A stretch of 64,000 nt of DNA from Candidatus Zemynaea palustris (GTDB lineage Bacteria; Vulcanimicrobiota; Vulcanimicrobiia; Vulcanimicrobiales; Vulcanimicrobiaceae), in assembly GCA_003134695.1 (NCBI GenBank), contig PLCB01000056.1, positions 1-64,000 on the forward strand, read 5' to 3'. A program made the translations under genes and the position numbers. Below are positions 26,348 through 34,378 of this stretch, piece by piece (the stretch's first letter is position 1; the number at the start of each line of letters is the position of its first letter). The notes under the pieces are model-generated. The model saw only the letters and a list, made by a program, of their open reading frames with translations, was not told the DNA's origin and searched no databases.

Positions 26348-27649
26348 ATGAAACGAACCGCGCCCATAGCATTGCTCTGCGTCCTCGCCATCTTGGCTCC
26401 GACGGCGGCGGCGCTCGCAGCCGATGCGAGCACGAACTATTACACGCCGCCCAAGCTGCTCAGGCGCGGCACGAGCACTGCGGCGATTAACGGCGCGGGA
26501 ACCGTCATGGTCAAAGTCCTCGTCAACAAGGACGGAACGTTCAAGGTTCAGGGCATTCTGAGTTCGACCAACCACGGCGACGACAAAGCGGCGCTCGAGA
26601 TCGCGAGCAGTTCGACGTACCGCCCGGCGAAAAAAGGCAACAAACCGCAGACCGCGTTTTACGATTTCCGCCTGAGCTTCACGTCGAGCGGCGCCGCCAC
26701 CGAAGTCGATCAGTCCGAACTCGGGCAGATCGACCGGATGATCCACGTCGGCAACTTCAGCGGCGCGAAGACCAAGGTCGAAGCCTATCTGCAAGCGCAT
26801 CCCGGCGATGCGCGCGCCGAGGTCGATCTCGGGTTGGCCGATTCGTTTCTCAACGACTTCGAAGGAGCGGCGGCGGCGTTCGACAAGGGCGGCCCGATTC
26901 CGCAAAATTACCGTGCGGTCGCCGGCAAGTCATATGCCGAAGCCGCAGTCACGTTCGCGAAAGCCAAGGATGGAAAATCCGCCGTCGCTGCGGGACGCAA
27001 AGCCGTCGATCTCGTGCCGAGTTTCGGCACGTACAACGCACTGGGCTACGCGGAGTTTGCGGCGGCGGATTATACCGCGTCGGCTGCCGATCTGGAGAAG
27101 GCTCGCGGTTTGGCGGTGACGGAGAAAGTCTCCGATCAGACGCGAGCGCTCGTCGATACGAATCTCACGGCGGCTTACGTCGACGCCGGCAACATCGACG
27201 CGGCGCGGAAGGTCGGCGCCGAGGCGAAGCAGCTGGATCCTTCGGCCGCGAAACAGGTCGACGTCATTTTGACGAATTATTTCGGAAACCAAGCGCGCGA
27301 TCTGTTCGCGGTCAAGAAATTCGCCGAAGCGGCCGCCGTCTTCGAACAGGGCGCGACGGCGGTGCCGGCTTCGGCGTCGTTTCTGTACGCGCAAGCGGCG
27401 AAGGCCTATCTCTTCGCCGACCATCCCGACAACCTCAAGGCCAAGGCCGACGCCGATCAGGCGATCGCCCTCGATCCGGCCAACGGCCTCGCGTACTATG
27501 CGGCCGCTATCTCCCTGGCCAATCAAGGGAAGACCAAAGACGCTTTAGATTTGTTAAAGAAGGCGGACGACGCAGCCAAGAAGGCCGGCGACGCGGACCT
27601 TTCGGCCCAAGTCCAGACAGCGATGAAACGGCTCAGCGGCGCTAAGTGA
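26348..27649 (+). CDS. exported protein with TonB_C-like domain and TPR repeats
   Basis: A 433-residue protein with a signal peptide (cut near ALAA, about residue 25). Residues about 35-120 (GAGTVMVKVLVNKDGTFKVQGILSSTNHGDDKAALEIASSSTYRPAKKG) follow the TonB C-terminal pattern: V.V.V..DG.....v.SS....D.AAL......y.PA. The remaining 300 residues are alanine/lysine-rich TPR-like helices (FSGAKTKVEAYLQAHPGD; KADADQAIALDPANG). It stands 10 bases after tyrA and upstream of exbB-exbD-exbD-tonB. A periplasmic function connected with TonB-type energy transfer is inferred from domain and position. Confidence 0.82.
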   Translation: MKRTAPIALLCVLAILAPTAAALAADASTNYYTPPKLLRRGTSTAAINGAGTVMVKVLVNKDGTFKVQGILSSTNHGDDKAALEIASSSTYRPAKKGNKPQTAFYDFRLSFTSSGAATEVDQSELGQIDRMIHVGNFSGAKTKVEAYLQAHPGDARAEVDLGLADSFLNDFEGAAAAFDKGGPIPQNYRAVAGKSYAEAAVTFAKAKDGKSAVAAGRKAVDLVPSFGTYNALGYAEFAAADYTASAADLEKARGLAVTEKVSDQTRALVDTNLTAAYVDAGNIDAARKVGAEAKQLDPSAAKQVDVILTNYFGNQARDLFAVKKFAEAAAVFEQGATAVPASASFLYAQAAKAYLFADHPDNLKAKADADQAIALDPANGLAYYAAAISLANQGKTKDALDLLKKADDAAKKAGDADLSAQVQTAMKRLSGAK

Positions 27650-27783
27650 GGCTGGGAGCGCCCTCTTTCTCCCGAGCGAGGAATACCCCCGAAGCGGGGA
27701 AAATAGCCTGACCTCGCGACGGGACTCGGCGTCGCTTTCTTCTGTTCAAGAACAACGCAGGACCATTGGAGGCGGCGCAGAGA

Positions 27784-28476
27784 GTGGAATATTTTAGCGG
27801 TTTCCTAAGCTTCATCCAACGGGGCGGACCGGCTATGATCGGTTTGCTCGTCTGCTCGATCATGGCGGTCGCCATCGTCATCGAGCGACTCGTGTTTTTC
27901 GCCCAGCAGCACGGTGACAGCAAGGAATTGCTGCGCCAGCTCGGCGGCAAGATCGCGCAAGACGACATCGCGGGCGCCATCAAAGTCTGCCGGCAGAACA
28001 AGGGCATGCTCCCTAAGATCCTCGAGTTCGGCTTGCTGCGCGGCAACAAAAACCGGGCCGACATCACAGACGCCCTCTCGATAGCGTTGATGGAGCATCT
28101 GAACACTCTGGAGCGGAATTTGGGCATCATCGGCACCATCGCGGTCATCGCGCCGTTCGTGGGCCTCTTCGGGACCGTGCTCGGCATCATCCGGGCCTTC
28201 GACGACATCGCCCTCAAGGGCAACTCGACCCCGGCGGTCGTTGCGGCGGGCGTCAGCGAAGCGTTGATCACGACCGCGGCCGGTCTGTTCGTGGCCGTCA
28301 TCGCGGTTATCTTTTTCAACTACTTCCGGACCCGCATCAAGGGCTACAATCAGGAGATGATCGTCGCCGCCAACCAACTGGCGGAAATGTTGCACTTCCA
28401 CAACGTCGGCGAGCCGATCCCGACCGATTTGTACAAACCCGTCGGGGGAAAGCCCGCGCCGGCCGGCGCGCCGTAA
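27784..28476 (+). CDS. exbB: ExbB/TolQ/MotA proton-channel protein
   Basis: A 230-residue membrane protein of the TonB-ExbB-ExbD or Tol-Pal energising complex. It has three helices: MIGLLVCSIMAVAIVIERLVFF, IGTIAVIAPFVGLFGTVLGIIRAF and ALITTAAGLFVAVIAVIFFNYF. The GLFGTVLGI and EALITTAAGLFVAV motifs are the conserved pore segments. GTG 27784 is preferred because GGAGG at 27768-27772 precedes it; an in-frame TTG at 27766 would overlap that ribosome site. Two exbD genes and tonB follow directly. The 134 bases upstream hold a GC-rich hairpin-like stretch but no clear terminator. Confidence 0.93.
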   Translation: MEYFSGFLSFIQRGGPAMIGLLVCSIMAVAIVIERLVFFAQQHGDSKELLRQLGGKIAQDDIAGAIKVCRQNKGMLPKILEFGLLRGNKNRADITDALSIALMEHLNTLERNLGIIGTIAVIAPFVGLFGTVLGIIRAFDDIALKGNSTPAVVAAGVSEALITTAAGLFVAVIAVIFFNYFRTRIKGYNQEMIVAANQLAEMLHFHNVGEPIPTDLYKPVGGKPAPAGAP

Positions 28477-28482
28477 CCGTCC

Positions 28483-28893
28483 GTGTCGCTTCTCGCGGCC
28501 AAGCAAGAAGAAGAGGTCATGGCGGAGATCAACATCACGCCGTTCACCGACGTGCTCTTGGTCTTGCTCATCATCTTCATGATTCTGGCCGCCCTGATCA
28601 CGCCGCCGGGCTTCGAGAAGTCGCTCAACAAGAGCACCAATCCGGCGACGTCGCAGCCCAATCCGAAACACGAGATCGACGTCGAGGTCAACGATAAGGG
28701 CATCATCTTCGTCGACGGTAAGAAAACCGACGTATCCGGTATCTACTTCGTCATGAGTCAGACCGAGCAGAAGCGCGGCAAGCTTCACGTAGCGATCACC
28801 GCCGACGCGAAGGCACCGTATGGCATCATCATTCGCATCCTCGACGCCGCGCGGGTGGCCGGCCTGGAAGACGTCGGCTTCGTGACAGCATGA
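28483..28893 (+). CDS. exbD: ExbD/TolR biopolymer transport protein (copy 1)
   Basis: A 136-residue protein with one membrane helix. MAEINITPFTDVLLVLLIIFMILAALI contains the conserved NITPFTDVLLVLLIIFM signature with the essential Asp in the membrane. The periplasmic part (about 45-136) has the ExbD fold, including VEVNDKGIIFVDGK and ADAKAPYGIIIRILDAARVAGLEDVGFVT. GTG 28483 follows exbB by 6 bases. Its stop overlaps the start of a 41-residue frame. Confidence 0.95.
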   Translation: MSLLAAKQEEEVMAEINITPFTDVLLVLLIIFMILAALITPPGFEKSLNKSTNPATSQPNPKHEIDVEVNDKGIIFVDGKKTDVSGIYFVMSQTEQKRGKLHVAITADAKAPYGIIIRILDAARVAGLEDVGFVTA

Positions 28894-29015
28894 GCAGCGC
28901 TCGCCTTTTCCGTCGACTCATCGTCGCTCGGCCGCTTAAATGGGTTCAGACCATTCTGCGCGGCCTCGCTCCTCGATTCGACGAAAAATTCGTCGCGCTG
29001 AGAGATATTCTGTAA
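28890..29015 (+). CDS. 41-residue microprotein between two exbD genes
   Basis: A 41-residue open frame starting with ATG that overlaps the first exbD stop (ATGA) and ending with TAA immediately before the ATG of the second exbD. It thus fills the 122-base gap exactly, which is how real genes are arranged in this genome. The product is basic and amphipathic: MSSARLFRRLIVARPLKW at the start, then VQTILRGLAPRFDEKF. It may lie along the inner membrane. I do not recognise it. An alternative view is that it serves only as a translated spacer that couples the two exbD genes. Confidence 0.55.
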   Translation: MSSARLFRRLIVARPLKWVQTILRGLAPRFDEKFVALRDIL

Positions 29016-29429
29016 ATGGCCGTCTCGACGAATCAGGGCGAAGATGAGGTGATGGCGACGATCAACATCACGCCCTTCACGGACGTGCTGCTGGTCCTCC
29101 TCATCATCTTCATCATCCTCGCGGCGGTCACCAAAGAGCCGCGCCTGCCCGACGCCAAGAACACCGACAAGGTCAAGGCGTCACAGATCGTCGTGATCAT
29201 CGATGAAAAGAACAACATCCAGATCGGCTCCAGGACGGTGTCGATCCAAGAGGCCGGCCCGGCGTTCAAACTGCTGCAAGAGCAAACCAACCACGTCTAC
29301 AAGAGCGTCATCATCAAAGCCGATCCCAGGGCGAATTACGGGACCGTTCTTCAGGTCATGGACGCCGCCAAGAATGAAGACTTGACCGATTTCGGGCTCG
29401 CCAACCACATCGAAGGTCAAAAAACGTAA
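29016..29429 (+). CDS. exbD: ExbD/TolR biopolymer transport protein (copy 2)
   Basis: A 137-residue paralogue of the preceding ExbD. MATINITPFTDVLLVLLIIFIILAAVT carries the same membrane signature, including the proton-path Asp. The periplasmic part differs clearly from copy 1 (VVIIDEKNNIQIGSRTVSIQEAG; IIKADPRANYGTVLQVMDAAKNEDLTDFGLA). Two different ExbDs with one ExbB suggest a heteromeric ExbD pair or two alternative complexes. It overlaps tonB by one base. Confidence 0.95.
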   Translation: MAVSTNQGEDEVMATINITPFTDVLLVLLIIFIILAAVTKEPRLPDAKNTDKVKASQIVVIIDEKNNIQIGSRTVSIQEAGPAFKLLQEQTNHVYKSVIIKADPRANYGTVLQVMDAAKNEDLTDFGLANHIEGQKT

Positions 29430-30190
29430 TGAGCGGTCAGCCCCCGGTGTCGCCGATTCCGGTTCAACCGGCCGCGAAAGTGCGCTCTTTCCTCGGGTGG
29501 GCGTTCATTATTTCCGTCGTGGCGCACTTCGTCTTTGGCGGCCTCATGCCGTACAAGCCGTATATCACAAGCGATAAGGAAACCGAAAAAGTCTCGGTCA
29601 CCAAGAAGACCAAGATCATCGTTCCGACGCCGCCGCCCACTCCGACTCCGCCGCCGCCGACCCCGCCGCCCAAACAGACGCCGCCGCCGGTCACTTCGAC
29701 CGTGCCGCCGCAGCAACCGAAACTCAAGCTCAACGTGCCGAAGTCGATGAGCAAGGGCGACAATAGCTCCTCCGCCGAGCACACCTACGTTCAGCCGAAG
29801 GAAGGTAGCGAGCAAGGTGTCCCGCAGGGAACCGTCGCTTCCGCGCCGCCGGCTCCGACGTCGGGCCCCGCCACGGCACCGCCTGCGCCGACGCCGACCC
29901 CGCCGCACTGCGCGCTGCCGCACAAGGATGCAACGACGACGCGCCCGGTCGAGCCCGACTACCCCGACTTAGCTCGCCAGCAGGGCGCGGTCGGAACCGT
30001 TCAGGTGAAGGTTTCGCTGAGCCCGACGGGTAGCGTGGTCAGCACGAGCGTCTATAAGTCGTCCGGCAACGCGCTACTCGACAAGGCCGCGTTGTCCGCG
30101 GCGCGCGCGAGCTCGTACGCGCCGGAGGTCGAGGACTGCGCGCCCGTCGCGGGGACATATCTGTTCCGCGCCGACTTTAATTCGCAATAA
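29429..30190 (+). CDS. tonB: TonB-type energy transducer
   Basis: A 253-residue protein: short cytoplasmic N-terminus, one membrane helix (about 23-42, SFLGWAFIISVVAHFVFGG with the SxxxH-like His), a long Pro/Thr-rich span (about 65-100 and 130-165), and a C-terminal TonB domain (RPVEPDYPDLARQQGAVGTVQVKV...SSGNALLDKAALSAARASSYAPEVEDC). Two cysteines (HCALP and EDCAP) frame the TonB domain and may pair. It should couple the ExbBD proton channel to outer membrane transporters, which supports a diderm cell. None of those transporters is in the window. Confidence 0.94.
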   Translation: MSGQPPVSPIPVQPAAKVRSFLGWAFIISVVAHFVFGGLMPYKPYITSDKETEKVSVTKKTKIIVPTPPPTPTPPPPTPPPKQTPPPVTSTVPPQQPKLKLNVPKSMSKGDNSSSAEHTYVQPKEGSEQGVPQGTVASAPPAPTSGPATAPPAPTPTPPHCALPHKDATTTRPVEPDYPDLARQQGAVGTVQVKVSLSPTGSVVSTSVYKSSGNALLDKAALSAARASSYAPEVEDCAPVAGTYLFRADFNSQ

Positions 30191-30191
30191 T

Positions 30192-30231
30192 CCTCGCTTC
30201 TCGCCATGACGAAAAATGGCTCGCGAGGAGG
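30192..30231 (+). promoter_or_regulatory. hairpin overlapping the uppP ribosome site
   Basis: GCCAT (30203-30207) pairs with ATGGC (30216-30220) around an A-rich loop, and CCTCGC (30192-30197) pairs with GCGAGG (30223-30228) outside it. The Shine-Dalgarno GGAGG (30227-30231) of uppP partly lies in the closing stem, and a run of six T overlaps the TTG start. It could reduce uppP translation or act as a weak terminator after tonB. Confidence 0.45.
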
Positions 30232-30240
30232 TTCTAGTTT

Positions 30241-31086
30241 TTGACGTTTCTGCAGGCTATGCTGCTTGCGATCTTGCAGGGCGTCAGCGAATTGTTTCCG
30301 GTCTCGAGCCTCGGCCACACGGTGTTGTTGCCGGCGCTGCTTGGCTGGCATATCCAGCGCAGCGATCCGACGTTTCTCGCGTTCGTGGTCGCGCTGCACT
30401 TCGGTACGGCCCTTGCGCTCTTGGTGTTCTATCGACGCGATTGGATGCGGATCGTTCTCGGGCTCGCGCGCAGTCTCGTACGCGGCCGCATCGAGGATGC
30501 TGACGCGCGTTTGGGCTGGTTGCTCGTCGCCGGGACCGTGCCGCTCGCGCTCGCCGGCGTGTTTCTGGAAGGGCCGGTTCGAAGTCTGTTCGGGTCGCCG
30601 GCGCTAGTCGCCGCGTTCTTGGTCGTCAACGCGTTCGTGATGTTCGCCGGCGAACGCTTGAAGCGCGTCTCCACGCTTGTGGCGGCACGGCCTTTGGCGA
30701 AGCTTCCGTTTGGGAACGGCGCGCTGATCGGCGCTTCGCAAGCCCTCGCGCTCTTGCCCGGAATTTCGCGCTCGGGCGCGTCGATCGTCGCGGGCTTGCT
30801 TTCCGACATGACGCACGATGATGCGGCGCGCTTCTCGTTCTTACTCGCGACGCCGGCGATCTTCGCCGCGTCGGTTTTGGAGTTCCCGAGGCTGCTCGCG
30901 CCGGCCGCGCACGCCGTCCTGCTCGAGTCGCTCCTCGGCGGGATCCTGGCCGGCCTGACCGCGTACGCCTCGGTTGCCTTCTTGACGCGTTACTTTCATA
31001 CGAATGATTTACGACCGTTCGGCTGGTATTGCTTGACGTTTGGAACGGTTTGCTTCACCCTAGCGATAATGAAGGTCATCACATGA
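30241..31086 (+). CDS. uppP: undecaprenyl-diphosphatase UppP (BacA)
   Basis: A 281-residue polytopic membrane enzyme that dephosphorylates undecaprenyl pyrophosphate so that the lipid carrier can be reused for peptidoglycan and polysaccharide synthesis. Both catalytic motifs are visible: ILQGVSELFPVSSLGH (about 11-26, with the Glu and Ser of the family) and LLPGISRSGASIVAGLL (about 173-189). The start is TTG 30241. It ends in an ATGA overlap with a small membrane protein gene. Confidence 0.97.
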   Translation: MTFLQAMLLAILQGVSELFPVSSLGHTVLLPALLGWHIQRSDPTFLAFVVALHFGTALALLVFYRRDWMRIVLGLARSLVRGRIEDADARLGWLLVAGTVPLALAGVFLEGPVRSLFGSPALVAAFLVVNAFVMFAGERLKRVSTLVAARPLAKLPFGNGALIGASQALALLPGISRSGASIVAGLLSDMTHDDAARFSFLLATPAIFAASVLEFPRLLAPAAHAVLLESLLGGILAGLTAYASVAFLTRYFHTNDLRPFGWYCLTFGTVCFTLAIMKVIT

Positions 31087-31268
31087 GGGCTCTGGCCGTC
31101 GTCATCGCGCTCGTCTGCTTCGCGCTCGCCGTCCTGTACTGGAACGGCGCGCTCCAGCTGGCGGTGTCGCATCCGGGCCCGCACCACACGCACGCGATCG
31201 TCCTGGCGATCGTCGGCGTCCTCGCACTGGTATGGCTACGCTTTCAAAGCGGCGCATCAAGCCGCTAG
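31083..31268 (+). CDS. small two-helix membrane protein (61 aa)
   Basis: A 61-residue product with two hydrophobic helices, LAVVIALVCFALAVLYW (about 3-19) and AIVLAIVGVLALVWLRF (about 39-55), joined by a histidine-rich loop SHPGPHHTHA. ATG 31083 overlaps the uppP stop, and its 3' end overlaps moaC by 37 bases. Function unknown. The position right after uppP suggests translational coupling. The clustered histidines could bind a metal, but this is only a possibility. Confidence 0.7.
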   Translation: MRALAVVIALVCFALAVLYWNGALQLAVSHPGPHHTHAIVLAIVGVLALVWLRFQSGASSR

Positions 31269-31738
31269 CGAAGCCGAGCCACATCCGGCCGGACGGGAAT
31301 CTCGTCATGGTCGATGTCGGCTCGAAGGCGTCGACCCTGCGCTTCGCGCACGCGCGGGCACTCGTGCGCATGGCGCCGGCGACCGAAGCGGCGCTTCGTA
31401 AAGCAACGCTGCCCAAGGGCGACGCGTTCGTCGCCGCTCAGCTCGCCGGAATCATGGCGGCGAAGCAGACCGCGCAGCTCATCCCGCTCACCCATCCGCT
31501 TGGGCTGTCCCAAGTTTCGGTCGACTTCGCGTGGGCCGCAAAGGGTCTGTTGCAGATCGACGCCACCGCTCAGACGACCGGTCAAACCGGCGTCGAGATG
31601 GAAGCGATGACCGCCGCCGCGGTTGCGGCGCTGACGATTTACGACATGACCAAAGCGCTCGAACGCGGCATCGCGATCGAATCGCTGCACTTGATCGAGA
31701 AACGCGGCGGCAAGAGCGGCCGATGGCGCGCCGAGTAA
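31232..31738 (+). CDS. moaC: cyclic pyranopterin monophosphate synthase MoaC
   Basis: A 168-residue enzyme of molybdenum cofactor synthesis that works after MoaA to make cPMP. Conserved: MVDVGSKASTLRFAHARALVRM, GIMAAKQTAQLIPLTHPLGLSQVSVDF (the PLCHPL-type motif with Thr for Cys), GQTGVEMEAMTAAAVAALTIYDMTKALERG, and LIEKRGGKSG at the end. The start ATG 31232 lies inside the previous small gene; a shorter N-terminus is possible. Confidence 0.97.
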   Translation: MATLSKRRIKPLAKPSHIRPDGNLVMVDVGSKASTLRFAHARALVRMAPATEAALRKATLPKGDAFVAAQLAGIMAAKQTAQLIPLTHPLGLSQVSVDFAWAAKGLLQIDATAQTTGQTGVEMEAMTAAAVAALTIYDMTKALERGIAIESLHLIEKRGGKSGRWRAE

Positions 31739-31741
31739 CGC

Positions 31742-32224
31742 ATGGCATATCGCACGGCCGTCGTGATCTCGTCCGATCGCGCCGCGGCGGGGACGCGTCC
31801 CGACGCCTGCATCCCGGCGATCCGCGAGGCGCTCGGCGAAGCGTTTTCGATCGAGCGTACGCGCATCGTCCCCGACGAACCCGCGATCTTGCAGGCTGAA
31901 TTGATCGAGTTGTGCGACCGCGAAGGGATGCAGTTGATCGTGACCAGCGGTGGTACGGGTCTCGCACCGCGCGACCGAACGCCCCAAGCGACGGCGGCGA
32001 TCGTTGACTACGAAGTTCCCGGCATCGGCGAAGCGATGCGCGCCGCCTCGCTCGCGATCGTCAAGACCGCGATGCTCTCGCGCGCTCTCGCCGGCGTTCG
32101 CGGCTCGACCTTGATCGTCAACTTGCCGGGTAGTCCGAAAGCGGTGCGAGAGACGCTCGCCGTCATTGTGCCGGCCTTGCCGCACGCGCTCGACCTGCTC
32201 ACCGGAAACATCGCAGAAGGATGA
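31742..32224 (+). CDS. MoaB/Mog family molybdopterin adenylyltransferase
   Basis: A 160-residue protein of the MogA/MoaB fold that adenylylates molybdopterin before MoeA acts. Motifs: VVISSDRAAAGTRPDACIPAIREAL, VTSGGTGLAPRDRTPQAT (nucleotide/pterin loop), VPGIGEAMR and STLIVNLPGSPKAVRETL. MoaB and Mog cannot be separated safely by reading. It lies three bases behind moaC and overlaps folC by 4 bases. Confidence 0.95.
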   Translation: MAYRTAVVISSDRAAAGTRPDACIPAIREALGEAFSIERTRIVPDEPAILQAELIELCDREGMQLIVTSGGTGLAPRDRTPQATAAIVDYEVPGIGEAMRAASLAIVKTAMLSRALAGVRGSTLIVNLPGSPKAVRETLAVIVPALPHALDLLTGNIAEG

Positions 32225-33540
32225 CGTACCAAGAGGCGACCGAGTACGTCCTCGGCACGATCAACGAAAGCATCTCGCGCCGCTACCCGCGACGTCTCGA
32301 GCGGATGGCCACGTTGCTGCGGCATCTCGGCGAGCCGCAGTTGCGGTACCGGACCCTGCACGTCGGCGGCACGAGCGGCAAAGGCTCGACTGCGACGATG
32401 CTCGCCGCGGCGTTGACCGCCTCGGGAAAGCGAACGGGGCTGCACACCAAACCGCATCTCACCTCGATGACGGAACGTGCGCGCATCGACGGGCGGGCGC
32501 TCTCCGAAGAAGAGTTCGCCGGCGTGCTGGAATCGATGCGCCCGGCAATCGAAGCGACGGCGGGCGAGATGGGGCGGCCGTCGTACTACGAGACCCTGCT
32601 CGCGCTCGCGTTTGTTGCCTTCGAGGTCGCGAAGGTCGACGTCGCCGTGATCGAGGTCGGCGTCGGCGGTACGCTCGACGGGACGAACCTCGTCGCGCCG
32701 GATGTTTCGATCATCACCAACATCGGCCTCGACCATACCGATATCTTGGGCGAGACGCTCGAGGAGATCGCGCGCGACAAGGCCGGCATCGCCAAGCCCG
32801 GCGTTCCCCTCGTTAGCGATGCGCGCGAGCCAGGGCGCGCCGTGATTCAACGCGTCTGCGCGCAAGTCGGCGCGCCGTTCTTCGGCGTCGCCGATCACGC
32901 GAAGATCGATCCGCGTCCGGGCGAGCGCTACGGCCAATCGTTCGCGGTCCGAACCGACGAAGCGACCTACGAACTCTCGCTGCCGGTGCTCGGACGCTTT
33001 CAGCAACGCAACGCCGCGACCGCGCTGCTCGCGCTGGAGCGGTTACGGCCCGAGTCCCGACCCAGCATCGAAGACGTGGAACGCGCCTTTGCGGGGTTGG
33101 TCATCCCCGGACGCATGGAATTCTTTCCGGCGTTCCCAGGCATCATTTTCGACGTCGCGCACAATCCCGACAAAGCCGAGAATCTCGCCCAGGCTCTCGC
33201 CGAAACGTTTCCCGATCGGCGCTTCGCGTTCGTCGTAGCGCTTTCGGAGATGAAGGACGCGGTCGGCGTACTGCGCCCGTTCTTCGAGTTGTCCGCTTCC
33301 TTCGTCTTTACTTCGTTCGAAGCGCCGGGCCGGACGGCGGCGAGTCCGCAGCGGTTGCTCAACATCGCGCAGCAGGAAGGGATCTCGGCGCGGGCGATCG
33401 CCGATCCGGTCGAGGCCTTGGGTGTCGCGCGGCGCAACGCCGACGCTTCGCACGTCGTCGTCGTGACGGGCTCGACCTTCGTGGTCGCGACGCTTCGCGA
33501 CTGGTGGTTGACCAATGTCGGCGAGCGTTCGCGGAGTTAG
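32221..33540 (+). CDS. folC: dihydrofolate/folylpolyglutamate synthase FolC
   Basis: A 439-residue Mur-ligase-like enzyme that adds glutamate to dihydropteroate and to folates. The P-loop is VGGTSGKGSTATMLAAAL (about 43-60). EVGVGGTLDGTNLV, TNIGLDHTDILGETLEEIARDKAGI and FDVAHNPDKAENLAQAL are family signatures. Full length. It opens a folC-folP-folB-folK run; the end overlaps folP by 26 bases. Confidence 0.97.
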   Translation: MTYQEATEYVLGTINESISRRYPRRLERMATLLRHLGEPQLRYRTLHVGGTSGKGSTATMLAAALTASGKRTGLHTKPHLTSMTERARIDGRALSEEEFAGVLESMRPAIEATAGEMGRPSYYETLLALAFVAFEVAKVDVAVIEVGVGGTLDGTNLVAPDVSIITNIGLDHTDILGETLEEIARDKAGIAKPGVPLVSDAREPGRAVIQRVCAQVGAPFFGVADHAKIDPRPGERYGQSFAVRTDEATYELSLPVLGRFQQRNAATALLALERLRPESRPSIEDVERAFAGLVIPGRMEFFPAFPGIIFDVAHNPDKAENLAQALAETFPDRRFAFVVALSEMKDAVGVLRPFFELSASFVFTSFEAPGRTAASPQRLLNIAQQEGISARAIADPVEALGVARRNADASHVVVVTGSTFVVATLRDWWLTNVGERSRS

Positions 33541-34378
33541 CCCGCTTGAGATTCGCGATGTTCGCTTCGTCTGGGGCGAGCGCACGTATCTCATGGGCAT
33601 CATCAACGCGACGCCCGACTCGTTTTCCGGCGACGGGAAACCGCACAGCGAGGACGCGATCGCGCACGCGCTCGAGCAACGGGCGGCGGGCGCCGACATG
33701 CTCGACATCGGCGCCGAGTCGACGCGTCCCGGACACGAACCGATCGACCGCGAAGAAGAACTACGCCGCCTGATTCCGGTCGTGCGGGCAGTGCGCGAAC
33801 GCGCGCCCGGCGCGGCGATCTCCGTCGACACGTTCAAAGCCGACGTTTTTCGCGCCGCAGTTCGTGCCGGCGGAGATATGCTCAACTCGATTTGGGGACT
33901 CGACGACGCACTGCTGGCGGCGGTGGTGGAATGCGACGTCGCGGTCGCGATCATGCACAACAAACGCGTCGCCATCTACGAAGGCGACGTGGTCGACGAG
34001 GTTCTCCGCTACCTCGACGATCAAGCGCAGCGGGCCGTGCGAGCCGGCGTCCGCCCGGAACGCGTGATCCTCGATCCGGGAATCGGATTCGGAAAACTTC
34101 CCGAACACAATCTGGCCGTACTCGGGGCACTCGGCCGCGTGGCCGGGCTCGGCTTTCCGACGCTGCTCGGGGCGTCGCGAAAATCGACGATCGGCAAACT
34201 GACGGGCAAACCCGCCGAGCAGCGCGCCTTCGGCACGGCAGCGACGATTGCATTGGCCGTCGCGGCCGGCATCGACATCGTGAGAGTGCACGACGTCGCC
34301 GAGATGCGCGACGTCGTCGCGGTCGCCGACGCGATCGTGCGCGGTTGGCGACCCTCGGATTGGAGCGAGCGCCTGTGA
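33515..34378 (+). CDS. folP: dihydropteroate synthase FolP
   Basis: A 287-residue TIM-barrel enzyme joining pABA to the pterin pyrophosphate; target of sulfonamides. Conserved: MGIINATPDSFSGDGK, ADMLDIGAESTRPG, ISVDTFKADVFRAA, ILDPGIGFGK, LLGASRKSTIG and IVRVHDVAEM. The usual NDISG segment reads NSIWGLDD, an odd replacement in the loop after beta strand 4. ATG 33515 overlaps folC; a GTG a few codons later is possible. Confidence 0.95.
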   Translation: MSASVRGVSPLEIRDVRFVWGERTYLMGIINATPDSFSGDGKPHSEDAIAHALEQRAAGADMLDIGAESTRPGHEPIDREEELRRLIPVVRAVRERAPGAAISVDTFKADVFRAAVRAGGDMLNSIWGLDDALLAAVVECDVAVAIMHNKRVAIYEGDVVDEVLRYLDDQAQRAVRAGVRPERVILDPGIGFGKLPEHNLAVLGALGRVAGLGFPTLLGASRKSTIGKLTGKPAEQRAFGTAATIALAVAAGIDIVRVHDVAEMRDVVAVADAIVRGWRPSDWSERL

